Positions 52,526 through 61,884 of a DNA stretch of 64,000 nt are shown piece after piece (position 1 is the first letter of the stretch; the number at the start of each line of letters is the position of its first letter). The notes under the pieces are model-generated. The model saw only the letters and a program-made list of their open reading frames with translations. It had not been told where the DNA came from and did no database searches. Source of the stretch: Muriicola sp041358175 (GTDB lineage Bacteria > Bacteroidota > Bacteroidia > Flavobacteriales > Flavobacteriaceae); assembly GCF_041358175.1 (NCBI RefSeq), contig NZ_JBGKBE010000002.1:372001-436000 (forward strand), read 5' to 3'. The translations under genes were made by a program, and so were the position numbers.

Positions 52526-53659
52526 ATGAGTATACTTCATGATCCCGTCTACGTCCTGGGAATATTGTGCTTACTGGTGATCGCCTCTGCTAATGTGGCA
52601 AAAACCAGATTCGGAAAAAAACTAGGAACTGCTCTGATCGTGATTGTGTTTACCGCAGTGCTGGCTAACCTTGGTGTTATCCCAAGTGCCTCCAACTCTA
52701 TACCCCTTTACGATGCGATTTTTACCTACCTGGCTCCTATATCTATTTTTTATCTTTTACTAGGTGTAAACCTTACCTCCATTAAAAAAGCGGGTGCGCC
52801 GATGATTATACTTTTTTTGCTGGGCTCCCTTACAACCACTATGGGTGTTCTGGCTGCATGGTATCTGCTCGATCCACAGAGTATCCTGTGTGAGGACGGG
52901 GTAACCATCGCAGGCATGCTCACAGGTACCTATACCGGAGGTAGTGTAAACTTCAATGCCATTGCCCTTGAATACAACTTTCAGGAGAGGGGAATCCTCT
53001 ACGCTGGTACAATTGCTGTTGACAATGTGATAACGACTTTGTGGATTGTAGTCACTCTTTCCATTCCCGTGGCATGCAGGGGCTTTTGGAAAGACAAAAA
53101 AGTTGAGATTTCAAAAACAAACCTGGAATCAGAAGAAAAAGACAAACTTTCCATGCATTCTCTGATGTGGCTTATCTTCCTTGGAATTGCGGCTTATTTC
53201 ATTTCTGAAGGTGTTTCTGAGATCTTCCCCGGGATTCCTTCCATCCTGACAATCTCAACAATCGGTATTATTCTGGCACAGTTTCCCTTTGTGAACAAAT
53301 TACACGGGAGTCATACACTGGGTCTATACCTGGTTTTTTTATTCCTGGCTGTAATAGGCGCTTATTGTGAGATCAGTTCCGTAATGGAATTACAAGAAGT
53401 AGGGGTAAGCCTACTCCTTTTTGCAGCCCTTGCAGTCTTTATCCACGGAGCACTATTGATATTCATTGGAGGATTGATATACCGGGATTGGGATATGATC
53501 GCTATTGTAAGTCAGGCTAACATTGGAGGAGGCACCACTGCCATTGCCCTCGCCGAATCCTTCGGGAGAAATGAACTTATTCTTCCAGCAATTCTTGTGG
53601 GTACACTGGGCAATGCTGTGGGCACCTACCTGGGTTTTATGGTAGTGTATTTACTTTAG
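52526..53659 (+). CDS. DUF819-family multi-pass membrane protein
   Basis: 377 residues with about ten membrane helices. It fits the YjcL/DUF819 family: PLYDAIFTYLAPISIFYLLLGVNL, the G-T-Y-T-G-G-S-x-N-F segment (GMLTGTYTGGSVNFNAIALE) and the late QANIGGGTTAIALAES with GTLGNAVGTYLGF. The family is predicted to be a transporter; substrate unknown. TATCTTTA lies four bases before the ATG, so the transcript may be leaderless. Confidence 0.8.
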   Translation: MSILHDPVYVLGILCLLVIASANVAKTRFGKKLGTALIVIVFTAVLANLGVIPSASNSIPLYDAIFTYLAPISIFYLLLGVNLTSIKKAGAPMIILFLLGSLTTTMGVLAAWYLLDPQSILCEDGVTIAGMLTGTYTGGSVNFNAIALEYNFQERGILYAGTIAVDNVITTLWIVVTLSIPVACRGFWKDKKVEISKTNLESEEKDKLSMHSLMWLIFLGIAAYFISEGVSEIFPGIPSILTISTIGIILAQFPFVNKLHGSHTLGLYLVFLFLAVIGAYCEISSVMELQEVGVSLLLFAALAVFIHGALLIFIGGLIYRDWDMIAIVSQANIGGGTTAIALAESFGRNELILPAILVGTLGNAVGTYLGFMVVYLL

Positions 53660-53732
53660 AACCTGCTATCCGAATTCTATACTCAACTCACTAATTATGA
53701 AGGAGTTATTTTTATAATGAGAAATAATTCAC

Positions 53733-53776
53733 TATCTTTTTAGGTGATTTTATCGGCTTTTGTCCCCGATAAAATC
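53733..53776 (+). promoter_or_regulatory. -7 element followed by a perfect inverted repeat in the leader of the TPR gene
   Basis: TATCTTTT at 53733-53740 is a plausible -7. GATTTTATCGG (53746-53756) pairs exactly with CCGATAAAATC (53766-53776) around a nine-base loop. The hairpin would lie at the very 5' end of the transcript, 19 bases before the ATG at 53795. There is no T tract after it, so it is not a standard terminator. It could be an operator palindrome or an RNA-stabilising hairpin. Confidence 0.5.
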
Positions 53777-53794
53777 TTATAACCAACTACTCCT

Positions 53795-55582
53795 ATGAAA
53801 TTTGGAAAATTCCTTTCTGAGCTTCAACGCAGGAATGTTTTTAAAGCAACCCTGGCCTATCTCGCAGTTGCCTGGGTAGTGGCGCAAATTGCTTCGGTAG
53901 TTTTTCCTGCCTTCAATGCCCCGGATTATTTCATGCAAATCCTGATTTACCTTCTGGGAATAGGCCTGGTAATCTGGATCGCCTTTTCATGGATCTACGA
54001 CCTCACTCCTACCGGGATCCAAAAAACAGATGAGAATCCTCAGGACCTGGAGACGGCCGAACTCAATAACCGAAGGCTAAATAAGGTCATTGTTACGGCC
54101 ACCGTAGTAGCCGTGCTACTATTGATCAGTATTAGTTTTTGGGCTGGTTCTTCCTGGAATAATCAAGGTGGAGCACCTGTAGTCCATAAAATTGCCGTCC
54201 TCCCCTTTTCTATGCAGTCCGATACAATTGAGGAAGATTACTTCAACAATGGGCTCGCAGATGCCCTGATAGATGAATTGTCCAAAATAGAAACCCTTCG
54301 TGTCATTGAATTGGCTTCGTCCAGTGTACTTTCTGCTGGTTTTAACCCGTCAAATTTGTTGATCGTAAGGGAACTTAGCACTATAGATTATTTTATCCAT
54401 GGTTCAATTGAGCGCAAAGGGAATACATTGAGGATTACCGTAGATATGAAAACTGAGCTTCAGGAAGAAGCTGTCTGGCAAAAACATTACAAAGATGATG
54501 TAAGCAAAGTGAGACATCTGTTGGCGGAGATGGCAGCGGACCTCTCTGCCCAAATGGGAGTTAATTTTCAAATTAGAGATATTCCCGTAAGTGCAGGGAT
54601 AAGGCCCGTAAATCCGGAGACCTATGAATTATATCTGAAAGGGAAACACTATTTGAGCAAGTCGACCTTTCAAGATTGGAACAAGGGTTTGGTCTACTTT
54701 CAGGAAGCTCTTGAACGAAATCCTGCAGACCCGTACGCCCATTCCGGTTTGGCTGAAGCATATATCATGCTGGGCCACAGCCTGATGCCACCTCCGGATG
54801 TCCTGCCAAAGGCTGAAGCTGCTGCTAAACGCGCCATACAACTCGACTCAACAAATGCAGAAGGATGGGCCGCATTGGCACATTATCACACCTATTTTGG
54901 CTGGGACTGGCAATTGGCTGATTATGCCTTTAAGAGAGCGAATGAACTCAATCCCAACATGGCCTATAACCACTATCACAGAGCCTGGTATCTGGCCCTT
55001 TTCGGTAAAATGAATGAAGCCATTGAAGAGCACAAGCTCGCTGAGGAGCTTGATCCCTTCACCCCATTACATTCGGCCTGGCTGGGCGAATTGTATCGCT
55101 GGGTTGGTCTTTACGAAGAAGGGCTGGCAGAAACCGCTAAGGCAGCCCAGACTGAAAGGGATTATGCATTGTCGCTATTTATTGAGGGAAGGATCCTATT
55201 TGACCAGGGTAAAACCGAACAGGCGCTCGATGCCCTAAGACGGGCCGGAGAAATTAATGCGGGCTGGAAATATATAGGGTATGGACCTGTATTAATCAGA
55301 ACAGGAAATATCGAGGAGGCGGAAGAGATTATTGCAGAAATAGAATCGCTGCTAATAACGCCTTTCGGTTCGCTTTGCCTGGCAATTTTATATGCAGAAT
55401 TAAATGATTTTGATAGCTATTTTAAATGGATTGAGCATGCCAAAGGACATGCCTGGTATCCATGGATAAGGGTCATGACAGATAATAATGAACTAAAAAA
55501 AGACCCTCGTTTTCTTCAGTTGATTCACGAACTCAATCTTCCTGATCCTGCACCACTTGCCTTTGATCATACTGCTTTATAA
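53795..55582 (+). CDS. Membrane-anchored FlgO-like/TPR protein
   Basis: 595 residues. Three membrane helices at about 17-37, 46-68 and 98-118 (NVFKATLAYLAVAWVVAQIASVVFP starts the first). A FlgO-like alpha/beta domain covers about 135-250: KIAVLPFSMQSDTIEEDYFNNGLADALIDELSKI (quoted as residues, beginning KIAVLPF). About 300 residues of tetratricopeptide repeats follow (NPADPYAHSGLAEAYIMLGH, NPNMAYNHYHRAWYLALFG). Related proteins are often annotated as adenylate-cyclase-like TPR or CadC-type, but there is no N-terminal winged helix. Possible sensor or scaffold. Role unknown. Confidence 0.75.
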   Translation: MKFGKFLSELQRRNVFKATLAYLAVAWVVAQIASVVFPAFNAPDYFMQILIYLLGIGLVIWIAFSWIYDLTPTGIQKTDENPQDLETAELNNRRLNKVIVTATVVAVLLLISISFWAGSSWNNQGGAPVVHKIAVLPFSMQSDTIEEDYFNNGLADALIDELSKIETLRVIELASSSVLSAGFNPSNLLIVRELSTIDYFIHGSIERKGNTLRITVDMKTELQEEAVWQKHYKDDVSKVRHLLAEMAADLSAQMGVNFQIRDIPVSAGIRPVNPETYELYLKGKHYLSKSTFQDWNKGLVYFQEALERNPADPYAHSGLAEAYIMLGHSLMPPPDVLPKAEAAAKRAIQLDSTNAEGWAALAHYHTYFGWDWQLADYAFKRANELNPNMAYNHYHRAWYLALFGKMNEAIEEHKLAEELDPFTPLHSAWLGELYRWVGLYEEGLAETAKAAQTERDYALSLFIEGRILFDQGKTEQALDALRRAGEINAGWKYIGYGPVLIRTGNIEEAEEIIAEIESLLITPFGSLCLAILYAELNDFDSYFKWIEHAKGHAWYPWIRVMTDNNELKKDPRFLQLIHELNLPDPAPLAFDHTAL

Positions 55583-55655
55583 CTACAACTCATTGGAATA
55601 AAACTACTAAAGAATACGTTATAAAATAGTAATACCTTATAATCTTGATACGTTT

Positions 55656-56165
55656 TTGAATTTTGTTCATACATATAAAAAAATTACAATTACCCTATGC
55701 TTTGGACTAATGTCTATTGCCTTTAGTACAGGATTTGTGCATGCTCAGGTTCAGCAGATTGCTGTAAGTGACCTTTACGGAAAATGGGTGAATACGGGTA
55801 GTTTTCGCAATGGAAAACAGGTTTTAAATGCCCTTAAGACTGATGTTAATAACCCTATGAAATACTATTTCACACTAAATGCCAACGGTACTTTTTCCTA
55901 TGATGTAGTATCTCTGGACGTCTCTTTAAAGGAGGCTAAAAGAACCGGGAAATGGTTCCTTAGTCCTAACAGAAAGCGAATAACTCTCATTGACGATCAG
56001 ATTAATCCCGAAGAAAGACAAATCCCGGGAGATTTTCTCAACTTTGAGAACGATGGTTCCCTATCCAGTAAACCCCTTATTTTCCCTATAATGGAACTCA
56101 CCACAGAGAAAATGGTGCTTTATGATGAATATCACAAAACACGGGATGTGTTTATAAGAGAATAG
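55656..56165 (+). CDS. Secreted lipocalin-like small protein, function unknown
   Basis: 169 residues from a TTG at 55656. Its signal peptide ends near VHAQVQ. The mature part is beta-rich: LYGKWVNTGSF, YYFTLNANGTFSYDVVSL, RTGKWFLSPNRKRITLIDD, MELTTEKMVLYDEYH. This matches lipocalin-like domains of Bacteroidota secreted proteins (W at strand 1, repeated K-W and N-G-T-F turns). The start codon is uncertain. Confidence 0.6.
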   Translation: MNFVHTYKKITITLCFGLMSIAFSTGFVHAQVQQIAVSDLYGKWVNTGSFRNGKQVLNALKTDVNNPMKYYFTLNANGTFSYDVVSLDVSLKEAKRTGKWFLSPNRKRITLIDDQINPEERQIPGDFLNFENDGSLSSKPLIFPIMELTTEKMVLYDEYHKTRDVFIRE

Positions 56166-56223
56166 TTTCGCACTCTTATATCATTCCCTTCATTTCTCTG
56201 AATAATAGTATCTTCCAGGCCAT

Positions 56224-57486
56224 ATGCAAGCGCACAGGCCTTCATGGTATTTCCTGGCTTTACTTATCCTCGCAGGAGAAGCTGTTTTTATTCTTCCTTT
56301 TGTCCTGGCAAGGGTTTTCAGGCCTACAGTTCTAGACACTTTTGAACTCACCAATGTTGAATTAGGCCTGTGTTTTTCGGTTTACGGAATCGTAGCCCTG
56401 TTGTCATACCTTTTTGGCGGACCTCTGGCAGACAAGTATCCACCTCGAAAACTCATTGCGCTTGCGCTCTGGATGACTGCCCTTGGAGGATTGATCTATG
56501 CCTCATTCCCTTCATTTACCGTATTAAATGTCCTCTACGGATACTGGGGTTTTACAACTATTTTCCTCTTCTGGGCACCCATGATCAAAGCGACCCGTGT
56601 CTGGGGAGGTTCTACTTCTCAGGGGAAGGCATTCGGATTTCTCGATGGCGGTCGAGGTCTTGTGGGCGCTCTTTTTAGTTCGCTTGGGGTACTTATTTTT
56701 TCTCTTACAATGACTTCCGGACTTGGTGAGGCCTCTTTGGAAAATAGCAGGGCCTCTTTCAGGATTGTAATCCTTGCCTCTTCGGGAATTGTAATGTTGA
56801 TTGGACTTCTGGTTTGGTTTTTTATGAAACTCGACACAAGAATTGAAAGGTCCATCATTTTGGAACGTATTTCTTATTCACAGGTAAAGGAAGTACTGAA
56901 ACTTCCCTCGGTCTGGCTCTTGATGATCATCATTTTATGTGCTTATGTGGGATATAAAATTACGGACGTCTTTTCACTTTATGCCAGGGATGTAATGTTT
57001 TACAACCAGGTTGAGTCGGCTCAGGTTGGCACTTTTCTCTTGTATATAAGGCCAGTGGTAGGCGTCGTGATTGGTTTTGTAGCCGATCGCTCACAGACAA
57101 CCTACTGGCTGCTGATTAGTTTTCTAATATCCTTCTTTGGAGCACTGTTGTTTGCCAGCGGATTTTTAGATTCTTCAGAAACGGCGCTTTTTTTTATTTC
57201 AATCCTGGTCGTCGCCACAGGGGTATATGCCGCCCGTTCTTTGTATTTTGCGGTGATGGAACGGGGTAGAATCCCGCTGGTATTGACAGGAACGGCTGTC
57301 GGACTCATTTCTCTTATAGGATACACTCCGGATATCTTTGCCGGGCCTGCAATAGGATACCTGCTCGACGAGTCGCCAGGGGTAACCGGGCATCAGCAGG
57401 TGTTCTGGATGCTTGCTGTTTTCTCATTGATAGGTGCAGTGGCGGCCTGGTATTATTATTTCCTGTACAGAAAAAAGTCAGCTTGA
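56224..57486 (+). CDS. Major facilitator superfamily transporter
   Basis: 420 residues, 12 predicted membrane helices. The helix 2-3 loop has the MFS motif GGPLADKYPPRKLIALALW, and VGVVIGFVADRSQTTYW is the equivalent loop of the second half. The start ATG is at 56224; no clear substrate-specific motif, and no linked metabolic gene. It may be a sugar or organic-acid carrier. Confidence 0.82.
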   Translation: MQAHRPSWYFLALLILAGEAVFILPFVLARVFRPTVLDTFELTNVELGLCFSVYGIVALLSYLFGGPLADKYPPRKLIALALWMTALGGLIYASFPSFTVLNVLYGYWGFTTIFLFWAPMIKATRVWGGSTSQGKAFGFLDGGRGLVGALFSSLGVLIFSLTMTSGLGEASLENSRASFRIVILASSGIVMLIGLLVWFFMKLDTRIERSIILERISYSQVKEVLKLPSVWLLMIIILCAYVGYKITDVFSLYARDVMFYNQVESAQVGTFLLYIRPVVGVVIGFVADRSQTTYWLLISFLISFFGALLFASGFLDSSETALFFISILVVATGVYAARSLYFAVMERGRIPLVLTGTAVGLISLIGYTPDIFAGPAIGYLLDESPGVTGHQQVFWMLAVFSLIGAVAAWYYYFLYRKKSA

Positions 57487-57519
57487 TGGTAGTGAAGAAT
57501 GATGGCTACCAGTTTTTAG

Positions 57520-57924
57520 CTATTTGTTCAGATGATTCTCAATGTCTTTCAGGTGGAGGCCCAGAGCGTGAGTGGAAATCTGTATCTCCCGGATGAGTAA
57601 TCCCAGGGAGATAATAAGAAGGATCAGCGCAATACCGAAAATCCAAATGGCCGCAATATGTTGTTCGATATAGATAAGAAACATAGTAAGAACACACAGT
57701 AGTAAGCTTGTAATTCCGAAGATCTGCATCCAGCGTGTGAGGTTTAGTCTCAATTTGATATTTCGGATCTGGTCGATTAAGGTATCATCTTTTTTCTCCA
57801 GGTAGATATCATGTAAATTCCTGATAACAGCTGCATAGGCAAGGAACCTGTTGGTGTAGGCCAGCATAATAAGTGAAATAGCGGAAAATAAAAGTGCAGG
57901 GGTGGTGAGTGTTAGCTGTTCCAT
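57520..57924 (-). CDS. DUF2721-family membrane protein
   Basis: 134 residues. Three membrane helices: a first at about 8-30 (LTTPALLFSAISLIMLAYTNRF), then two at about 65-110. A soluble linker, DIYLEKKDDTLIDQIRNIKLR, lies between. Length and layout match DUF2721; function unknown. A TATTTTTG promoter is upstream at 57953-57960. It converges with the MFS gene. Confidence 0.75.
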   Translation of the reverse strand: MEQLTLTTPALLFSAISLIMLAYTNRFLAYAAVIRNLHDIYLEKKDDTLIDQIRNIKLRLNLTRWMQIFGITSLLLCVLTMFLIYIEQHIAAIWIFGIALILLIISLGLLIREIQISTHALGLHLKDIENHLNK

Positions 57925-57952
57925 TGAGATTACATATTACTGCTTTGTTGCG

Positions 57953-57960
57953 CAAAAATA
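57953..57960 (-). promoter_or_regulatory. Candidate -7 element for the DUF2721 gene
   Basis: TATTTTTG on the minus strand, a perfect TAnnTTTG match, about 29 bases before the ATG at 57924. No convincing -33 element was seen. Confidence 0.45.
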
Positions 57961-58105
57961 GGGTTTTCAACCTTTCGATTCCCGAGAATTTGTCTTGGTC
58001 GCATGACTCATGTTAGAATTGGTATTGCGTGTAACAGGTATATCCTGTTTAGGTAGAAGTAATGTCAGAATTCTGTACCTTGGGATAAGAACCACATATA
58101 AGAAT

Positions 58106-59332
58106 ATGGAACTTGATATCTCTTTTATACGCGAACAGTTTCCAGCATTTTCAGAACCTGAATTAGAAGGCTGGGCTTTTTTTGAAAATGCCGGGGGCTC
58201 CTACCCCTGCAAGCAGTTTTTGGATAAACTGACTGAATTCTATTATAAAAACAAGGTGCAACCCTATTATCCATATCCCGCCTCAATAAAAGCGGGAGAA
58301 ATGATGGATAGCTCCTATGAACGAATGGCTGCCTATCTGAATGTAAGTCCGGCCGAGATCCATTTTGGCCCATCAACGACACAGAATGTCTATGTGTTGG
58401 CTAATGCGATGCGTCCCATGTGGCAGGAAGGAGACGAGATTGTAGTCTCCTGCCAGGATCATGAGGCAAATGCGGGGGCGTGGAGAAGACTTATAAAGAG
58501 TGGAATTGTCGTAAAAGAATGGCATGTAGACCGGGAGACAGGTATGCTCAGCCTTACCAAACTGGAAAAATTATTATCAGAAAAAACAAAGATGGTGGCC
58601 TTTCCGCATTGCTCCAATGTCATTGGCTACTTCAACCCGGTGAAGGAGATCAGTAAAATGGTAAAGGATGTAGGCGCGATATGCGTAGTCGATGGTGTTG
58701 CGGCCGCTCCTCATGGTTTTCCTGATCTGAAGCAACTTGGCGCCGACATCTACATGTTCTCCCTTTATAAAACCTTTGGACCGCATTTAGGACTGATGTA
58801 CGTAAAGCAGGATTTGATTGAAAATATGGAAAATCAGTCGCATTTTTTCAAAGAAGGAATCACTCGTAATACAATCACCCCGGCTGGACCTGACCACGCC
58901 CAGATTGGTTCGGTAAGTGGTATACTTGAATACTTTGATGCGGTCTATAAGCACCACTTCAAGGATGACGCCCTGCCTTTTCAAAGAAATTCAAGGCTCA
59001 ATACGCTATTCAGAAACTATGAAGAACAACTCCTGAGTCCTCTTTTAGACTTTCTTAGGTCTAGAAAGGATGTTAAGATCATAGGACCCGATAAGCTAAA
59101 AGACCGTGCCCCTACAGTTTCAATTCTGCCATTAAATAAAAAACTGAACGAAGTTTATTCCTCGCTTACCAAACACAAGTTAATGCTGGGGAAAGGTGAT
59201 TTCTATGCAGTTCGTCCCCTAATGGATATGGAAATTAACAGACCTCCCGGAGTGATAAGGATCTCTTTTCTGCACTATACGCATAGGGATGAGATAGTGC
59301 AATTGATCAAAGGCCTGGAAGGCTCTTTATAA
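58106..59332 (+). CDS. Class V PLP-dependent aminotransferase (cysteine desulfurase-like)
   Basis: The start at 58106 (MELDISFIREQFPAF) gives 408 residues; an in-frame upstream extension to 58010 is not conserved-looking. Motifs: FFENAGGSYPCKQFLD, FGPSTTQNVYVLANAM, SCQDHEANAGAWRRL, VVDGVAAAPHGFPD and the PLP lysine Lys222 in SLYKTFGPHLGLMY. It resembles the CsdA/SufS-like group, but no SufE or suf genes are near, so the substrate is open. Confidence 0.82.
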   Translation: MELDISFIREQFPAFSEPELEGWAFFENAGGSYPCKQFLDKLTEFYYKNKVQPYYPYPASIKAGEMMDSSYERMAAYLNVSPAEIHFGPSTTQNVYVLANAMRPMWQEGDEIVVSCQDHEANAGAWRRLIKSGIVVKEWHVDRETGMLSLTKLEKLLSEKTKMVAFPHCSNVIGYFNPVKEISKMVKDVGAICVVDGVAAAPHGFPDLKQLGADIYMFSLYKTFGPHLGLMYVKQDLIENMENQSHFFKEGITRNTITPAGPDHAQIGSVSGILEYFDAVYKHHFKDDALPFQRNSRLNTLFRNYEEQLLSPLLDFLRSRKDVKIIGPDKLKDRAPTVSILPLNKKLNEVYSSLTKHKLMLGKGDFYAVRPLMDMEINRPPGVIRISFLHYTHRDEIVQLIKGLEGSL

Positions 59333-59362
59333 GATGATGTAATTAAATTAGTTGTATCGAAA

Positions 59363-60673
59363 TTACTCAGGAAGGTAATTGGAGGCCATCTCCACCGGAG
59401 TCTGCCGGTAGACTTGTTCTATGATTTGATACAGGTCCGGCACTACCGTACTTGCCAGTCTGGAATGGCTATTGAGCAATACACATATGCCCAGCTCTTC
59501 TTCGGGAAGTACAGCAATTTCATTCCTGTAGCCGTTGACGCTGCCCCCGTGGTGCCACATCGTTTTTTTTCGATCTCCGAATCCTTCAGAAAATTGGTGA
59601 ATCCTCCAGCCAAAGCCGTAATGCGAGGATATATGACCCGGCCAGCGTTGATAGTACTTACTTCTTCCTTTTATTTCTACTACGGGTTTAAATGCCTTCT
59701 CAATGGACTTCTTAGTCATGATCTCAGGATGGTATCCGAGGAGAAATCTCATCCATTTTGCCATATCAAGACTGCTGGCATTGATGCCACCAGCTGCCAC
59801 TGCATTGTAATAGTGATCGTTGAGTTTTTTAGGTCTCCAGTTCCTTCTCCATCTGTTATGTGGGAGTGCCACGTTTTCAACCTCTTGCAGGCTTTTGTAG
59901 TCCATATTGGTGGAACACATCTGCAAGGAATTAAAGAATTTGCCTTGCAGGGCTTCCCTGAGGTCCTTACCGGTAGCCTGGTGTATGATTTCTCCGGAAA
60001 GGGCAAATAGGGCGTTCTGGTAGCTGTAAAGTTCTCCGGGAGCACTTATGGGTTGTACTTCTTTAAATCGTTCAGCAATTTTAGTAAGGGGTAAACCTGC
60101 TTCTACCAGATTGGTAAAACTATGGTAGGGTGCCCCGGAGGTATGGGACAATAAATTGCCAAGAGTAAGTTGATCGGAATGCTTCTGATTACCAAAATTA
60201 AAGGAGGGTATATAGTCTTTTACCTTATCATTCCAATGTAATTCTCCTTCTTCTGATAATTTAACGGCGAGCACTCCTGTAAATCCCTTGGAAAGGGACC
60301 CAAGCCTGAAGATTGTATGTGAGTCTACTTCATCCCAGGTATTTGCATTTCTCTTACCAAACCCATCCGAAAAAACAATGGAATCACCCTTTACAATACT
60401 CACTCCCGCTCCTATAATGCTTCCTGAAGCCAGCGCATTTTCAAAATAGGCCTGAACCGCTTTCTTTAATTCCTGTTTTTGCCAGGCATATTGAGAAGCT
60501 TTTAACGGACTAAGACCTTTTTCCTGAGGCTCGGTCATCACAACCTGTCGGAATGAATCTTTGTTGGAAACAGGTTTTTTTGAACTCAGAATGAGACCCA
60601 ACAGAACCAGCAACACCAAAGAGGTGCCTAATGTGATATTGAATCGATATGTAGAGGGCTTACTTATTGGCAA
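59363..60673 (-). CDS. Class C beta-lactamase-type serine hydrolase, membrane-anchored
   Basis: 436 residues from a TTG at 60673 with an N-terminal hydrophobic segment (about 13-30) acting as anchor or signal. Catalytic Ser126 and Lys129 are in the motif S-L-S-K (FRLGSLSKGFTGVL). The Tyr motif is YSYQNALF, and HHGG (MWHHGGSVNGYRNE) is the third motif. Such proteins are D,D-peptidases or esterases rather than resistance enzymes; substrate unknown. It stands alone on the minus strand. Confidence 0.85.
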   Translation of the reverse strand: MPISKPSTYRFNITLGTSLVLLVLLGLILSSKKPVSNKDSFRQVVMTEPQEKGLSPLKASQYAWQKQELKKAVQAYFENALASGSIIGAGVSIVKGDSIVFSDGFGKRNANTWDEVDSHTIFRLGSLSKGFTGVLAVKLSEEGELHWNDKVKDYIPSFNFGNQKHSDQLTLGNLLSHTSGAPYHSFTNLVEAGLPLTKIAERFKEVQPISAPGELYSYQNALFALSGEIIHQATGKDLREALQGKFFNSLQMCSTNMDYKSLQEVENVALPHNRWRRNWRPKKLNDHYYNAVAAGGINASSLDMAKWMRFLLGYHPEIMTKKSIEKAFKPVVEIKGRSKYYQRWPGHISSHYGFGWRIHQFSEGFGDRKKTMWHHGGSVNGYRNEIAVLPEEELGICVLLNSHSRLASTVVPDLYQIIEQVYRQTPVEMASNYLPE

Positions 60674-60931
60674 TGCTATTATAGACTTAAAAAGTAGGTT
60701 AATAATGTTTAAATAACCGCATTTTGTCCCGAATATTATATAAATCTAATATAATTCCATAAAAAAGAAATACCGAGTCTTATTGATTCTTGTCATCAAC
60801 TTCGCCCATCAGGGCATCATCTGTTGCTCTATACAACTTGGTGGTCATTAAAATTGTCCTTATTCATATATTCTTAAGCTGTACAAGATTATTCATTAAC
60901 TTGAAGAACCAACCACCAACCACAACACCAA

Positions 60932-61699
60932 ATGATCAACTTCTTTCGAAAAATCCGCAAACAACTCGCCGATGATAACCAATTCTTCAAATATTCCAGA
61001 TACGCTATTGGGGAAATTCTACTTGTGGTAATTGGAATTTTAATCGCACTACAAATTAATAATTGGAATGAGCGGCGAAAAACCGTAAACAAAGAAAAAG
61101 GTTATATCCGCTCTATATATAAAGACTTGCAGAAAGACCTTAATAGAATAAATATCAGCAGTGAAATGCTAACCAGGCAATACAACTACGGTATTGAAGT
61201 ACTCAGGGCATTAGAACAAAAGGAAAGCAAAGCCATGGATTCTGTAGATATAACTAATAAAGCAGGCTGGGAGTTAACGTTGATTATTCCTATGGTACGC
61301 GAGAAAAATACCTGGGATGATTTAAAAGTTAAGGGTATAGAAACCTATATTATAAAAGATTCATTAACTCAGTTGCTAAATGGTTTTTATGCCAATTATG
61401 ACACTCAGATAAATAGATTTAATCAATTGCCGAAAAAAGTTAGGGAAGAACTGCGACTGCTTACCGCGTATTGTAATGATTCTGAAGGAGTGCAAATTAT
61501 ATTTGAAAAGGGAATTGATTATTATGGAGCTTCTTCCCCACGGTTCCGCGAATGCATTTTGTCTAACATGGACGTTCCCGGACTTGTTAGTGCTGTAACA
61601 TTATCAGCCGTTGTCAATATAGGGCTATGCGAAGGATTAAGAAAAGAGATTGAAGCAGTGAAAGCATATATGGAAGAACACTTTAAGCACTTGATATAA
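60932..61699 (+). CDS. DUF6090-family membrane protein, copy 3
   Basis: 255 residues. Begins MINFFRKIRKQLADDNQFFK, with a membrane helix at about 24-43 (RYAIGEILLVVIGILIALQI) and NNWNERRK. The body is helical, with WDDLKVKGIETYIIKDSLTQL as the equivalent of the family's L-x-S-T-G motif. The first 36 coding bases match copy 4 (63188) at 34 of 36 positions, so these two share a recent origin or gene conversion at the 5' end. The upstream gap (60674-60931) holds only spurious frames. Confidence 0.8.
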   Translation: MINFFRKIRKQLADDNQFFKYSRYAIGEILLVVIGILIALQINNWNERRKTVNKEKGYIRSIYKDLQKDLNRINISSEMLTRQYNYGIEVLRALEQKESKAMDSVDITNKAGWELTLIIPMVREKNTWDDLKVKGIETYIIKDSLTQLLNGFYANYDTQINRFNQLPKKVREELRLLTAYCNDSEGVQIIFEKGIDYYGASSPRFRECILSNMDVPGLVSAVTLSAVVNIGLCEGLRKEIEAVKAYMEEHFKHLI

Positions 61700-61789
61700 G
61701 CTGTTGTCAATTAAGACCTGAGAAGCCCTGTAATTAACTCTCTCGCTTATTCAATCGTCACCCTCGTGACATGAGGAAATACGAAGGAG

Positions 61790-61879
61790 GAGGTACGAAG
61801 TTTGAAATGCGAGGTACGAAGGACGAGGTATGAAGTTTGAAATGCGAGGTACGTAGGACGAGGTATGAAGTTTGAAGTC
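61790..61879 (+). repeat. Left array of 7-bp-periodic repeats (35-bp unit, about 2.6 copies)
   Basis: Units at 61790-61824 and 61825-61859, each 35 bases, and a partial copy at 61860-61879. Each unit is five heptads: GAGGTAY, GAAGTTT, GAAATGC, GAGGTAC, GWAGGAC. Looser heptads extend left to about 61775. With the right array (62299-62363) in opposite orientation it brackets the four-helix-bundle gene. Confidence 0.85.
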
Positions 61880-61884
61880 AGATA

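Noticed and set aside
59363..60673. Beta-lactamase resistance gene
   Set aside because: The SxxK/YxN-type motifs fit the wider serine hydrolase family with an N-terminal anchor. Lack of resistance-gene context and a normal chromosomal setting make a peptidase or esterase more likely.
60790..60975. 61-codon plus-strand frame upstream of DUF6090 copy 3
   Set aside because: Runs into the DUF6090 gene in another frame, begins with TTG, and shows a proline/threonine-rich end without family resemblance.
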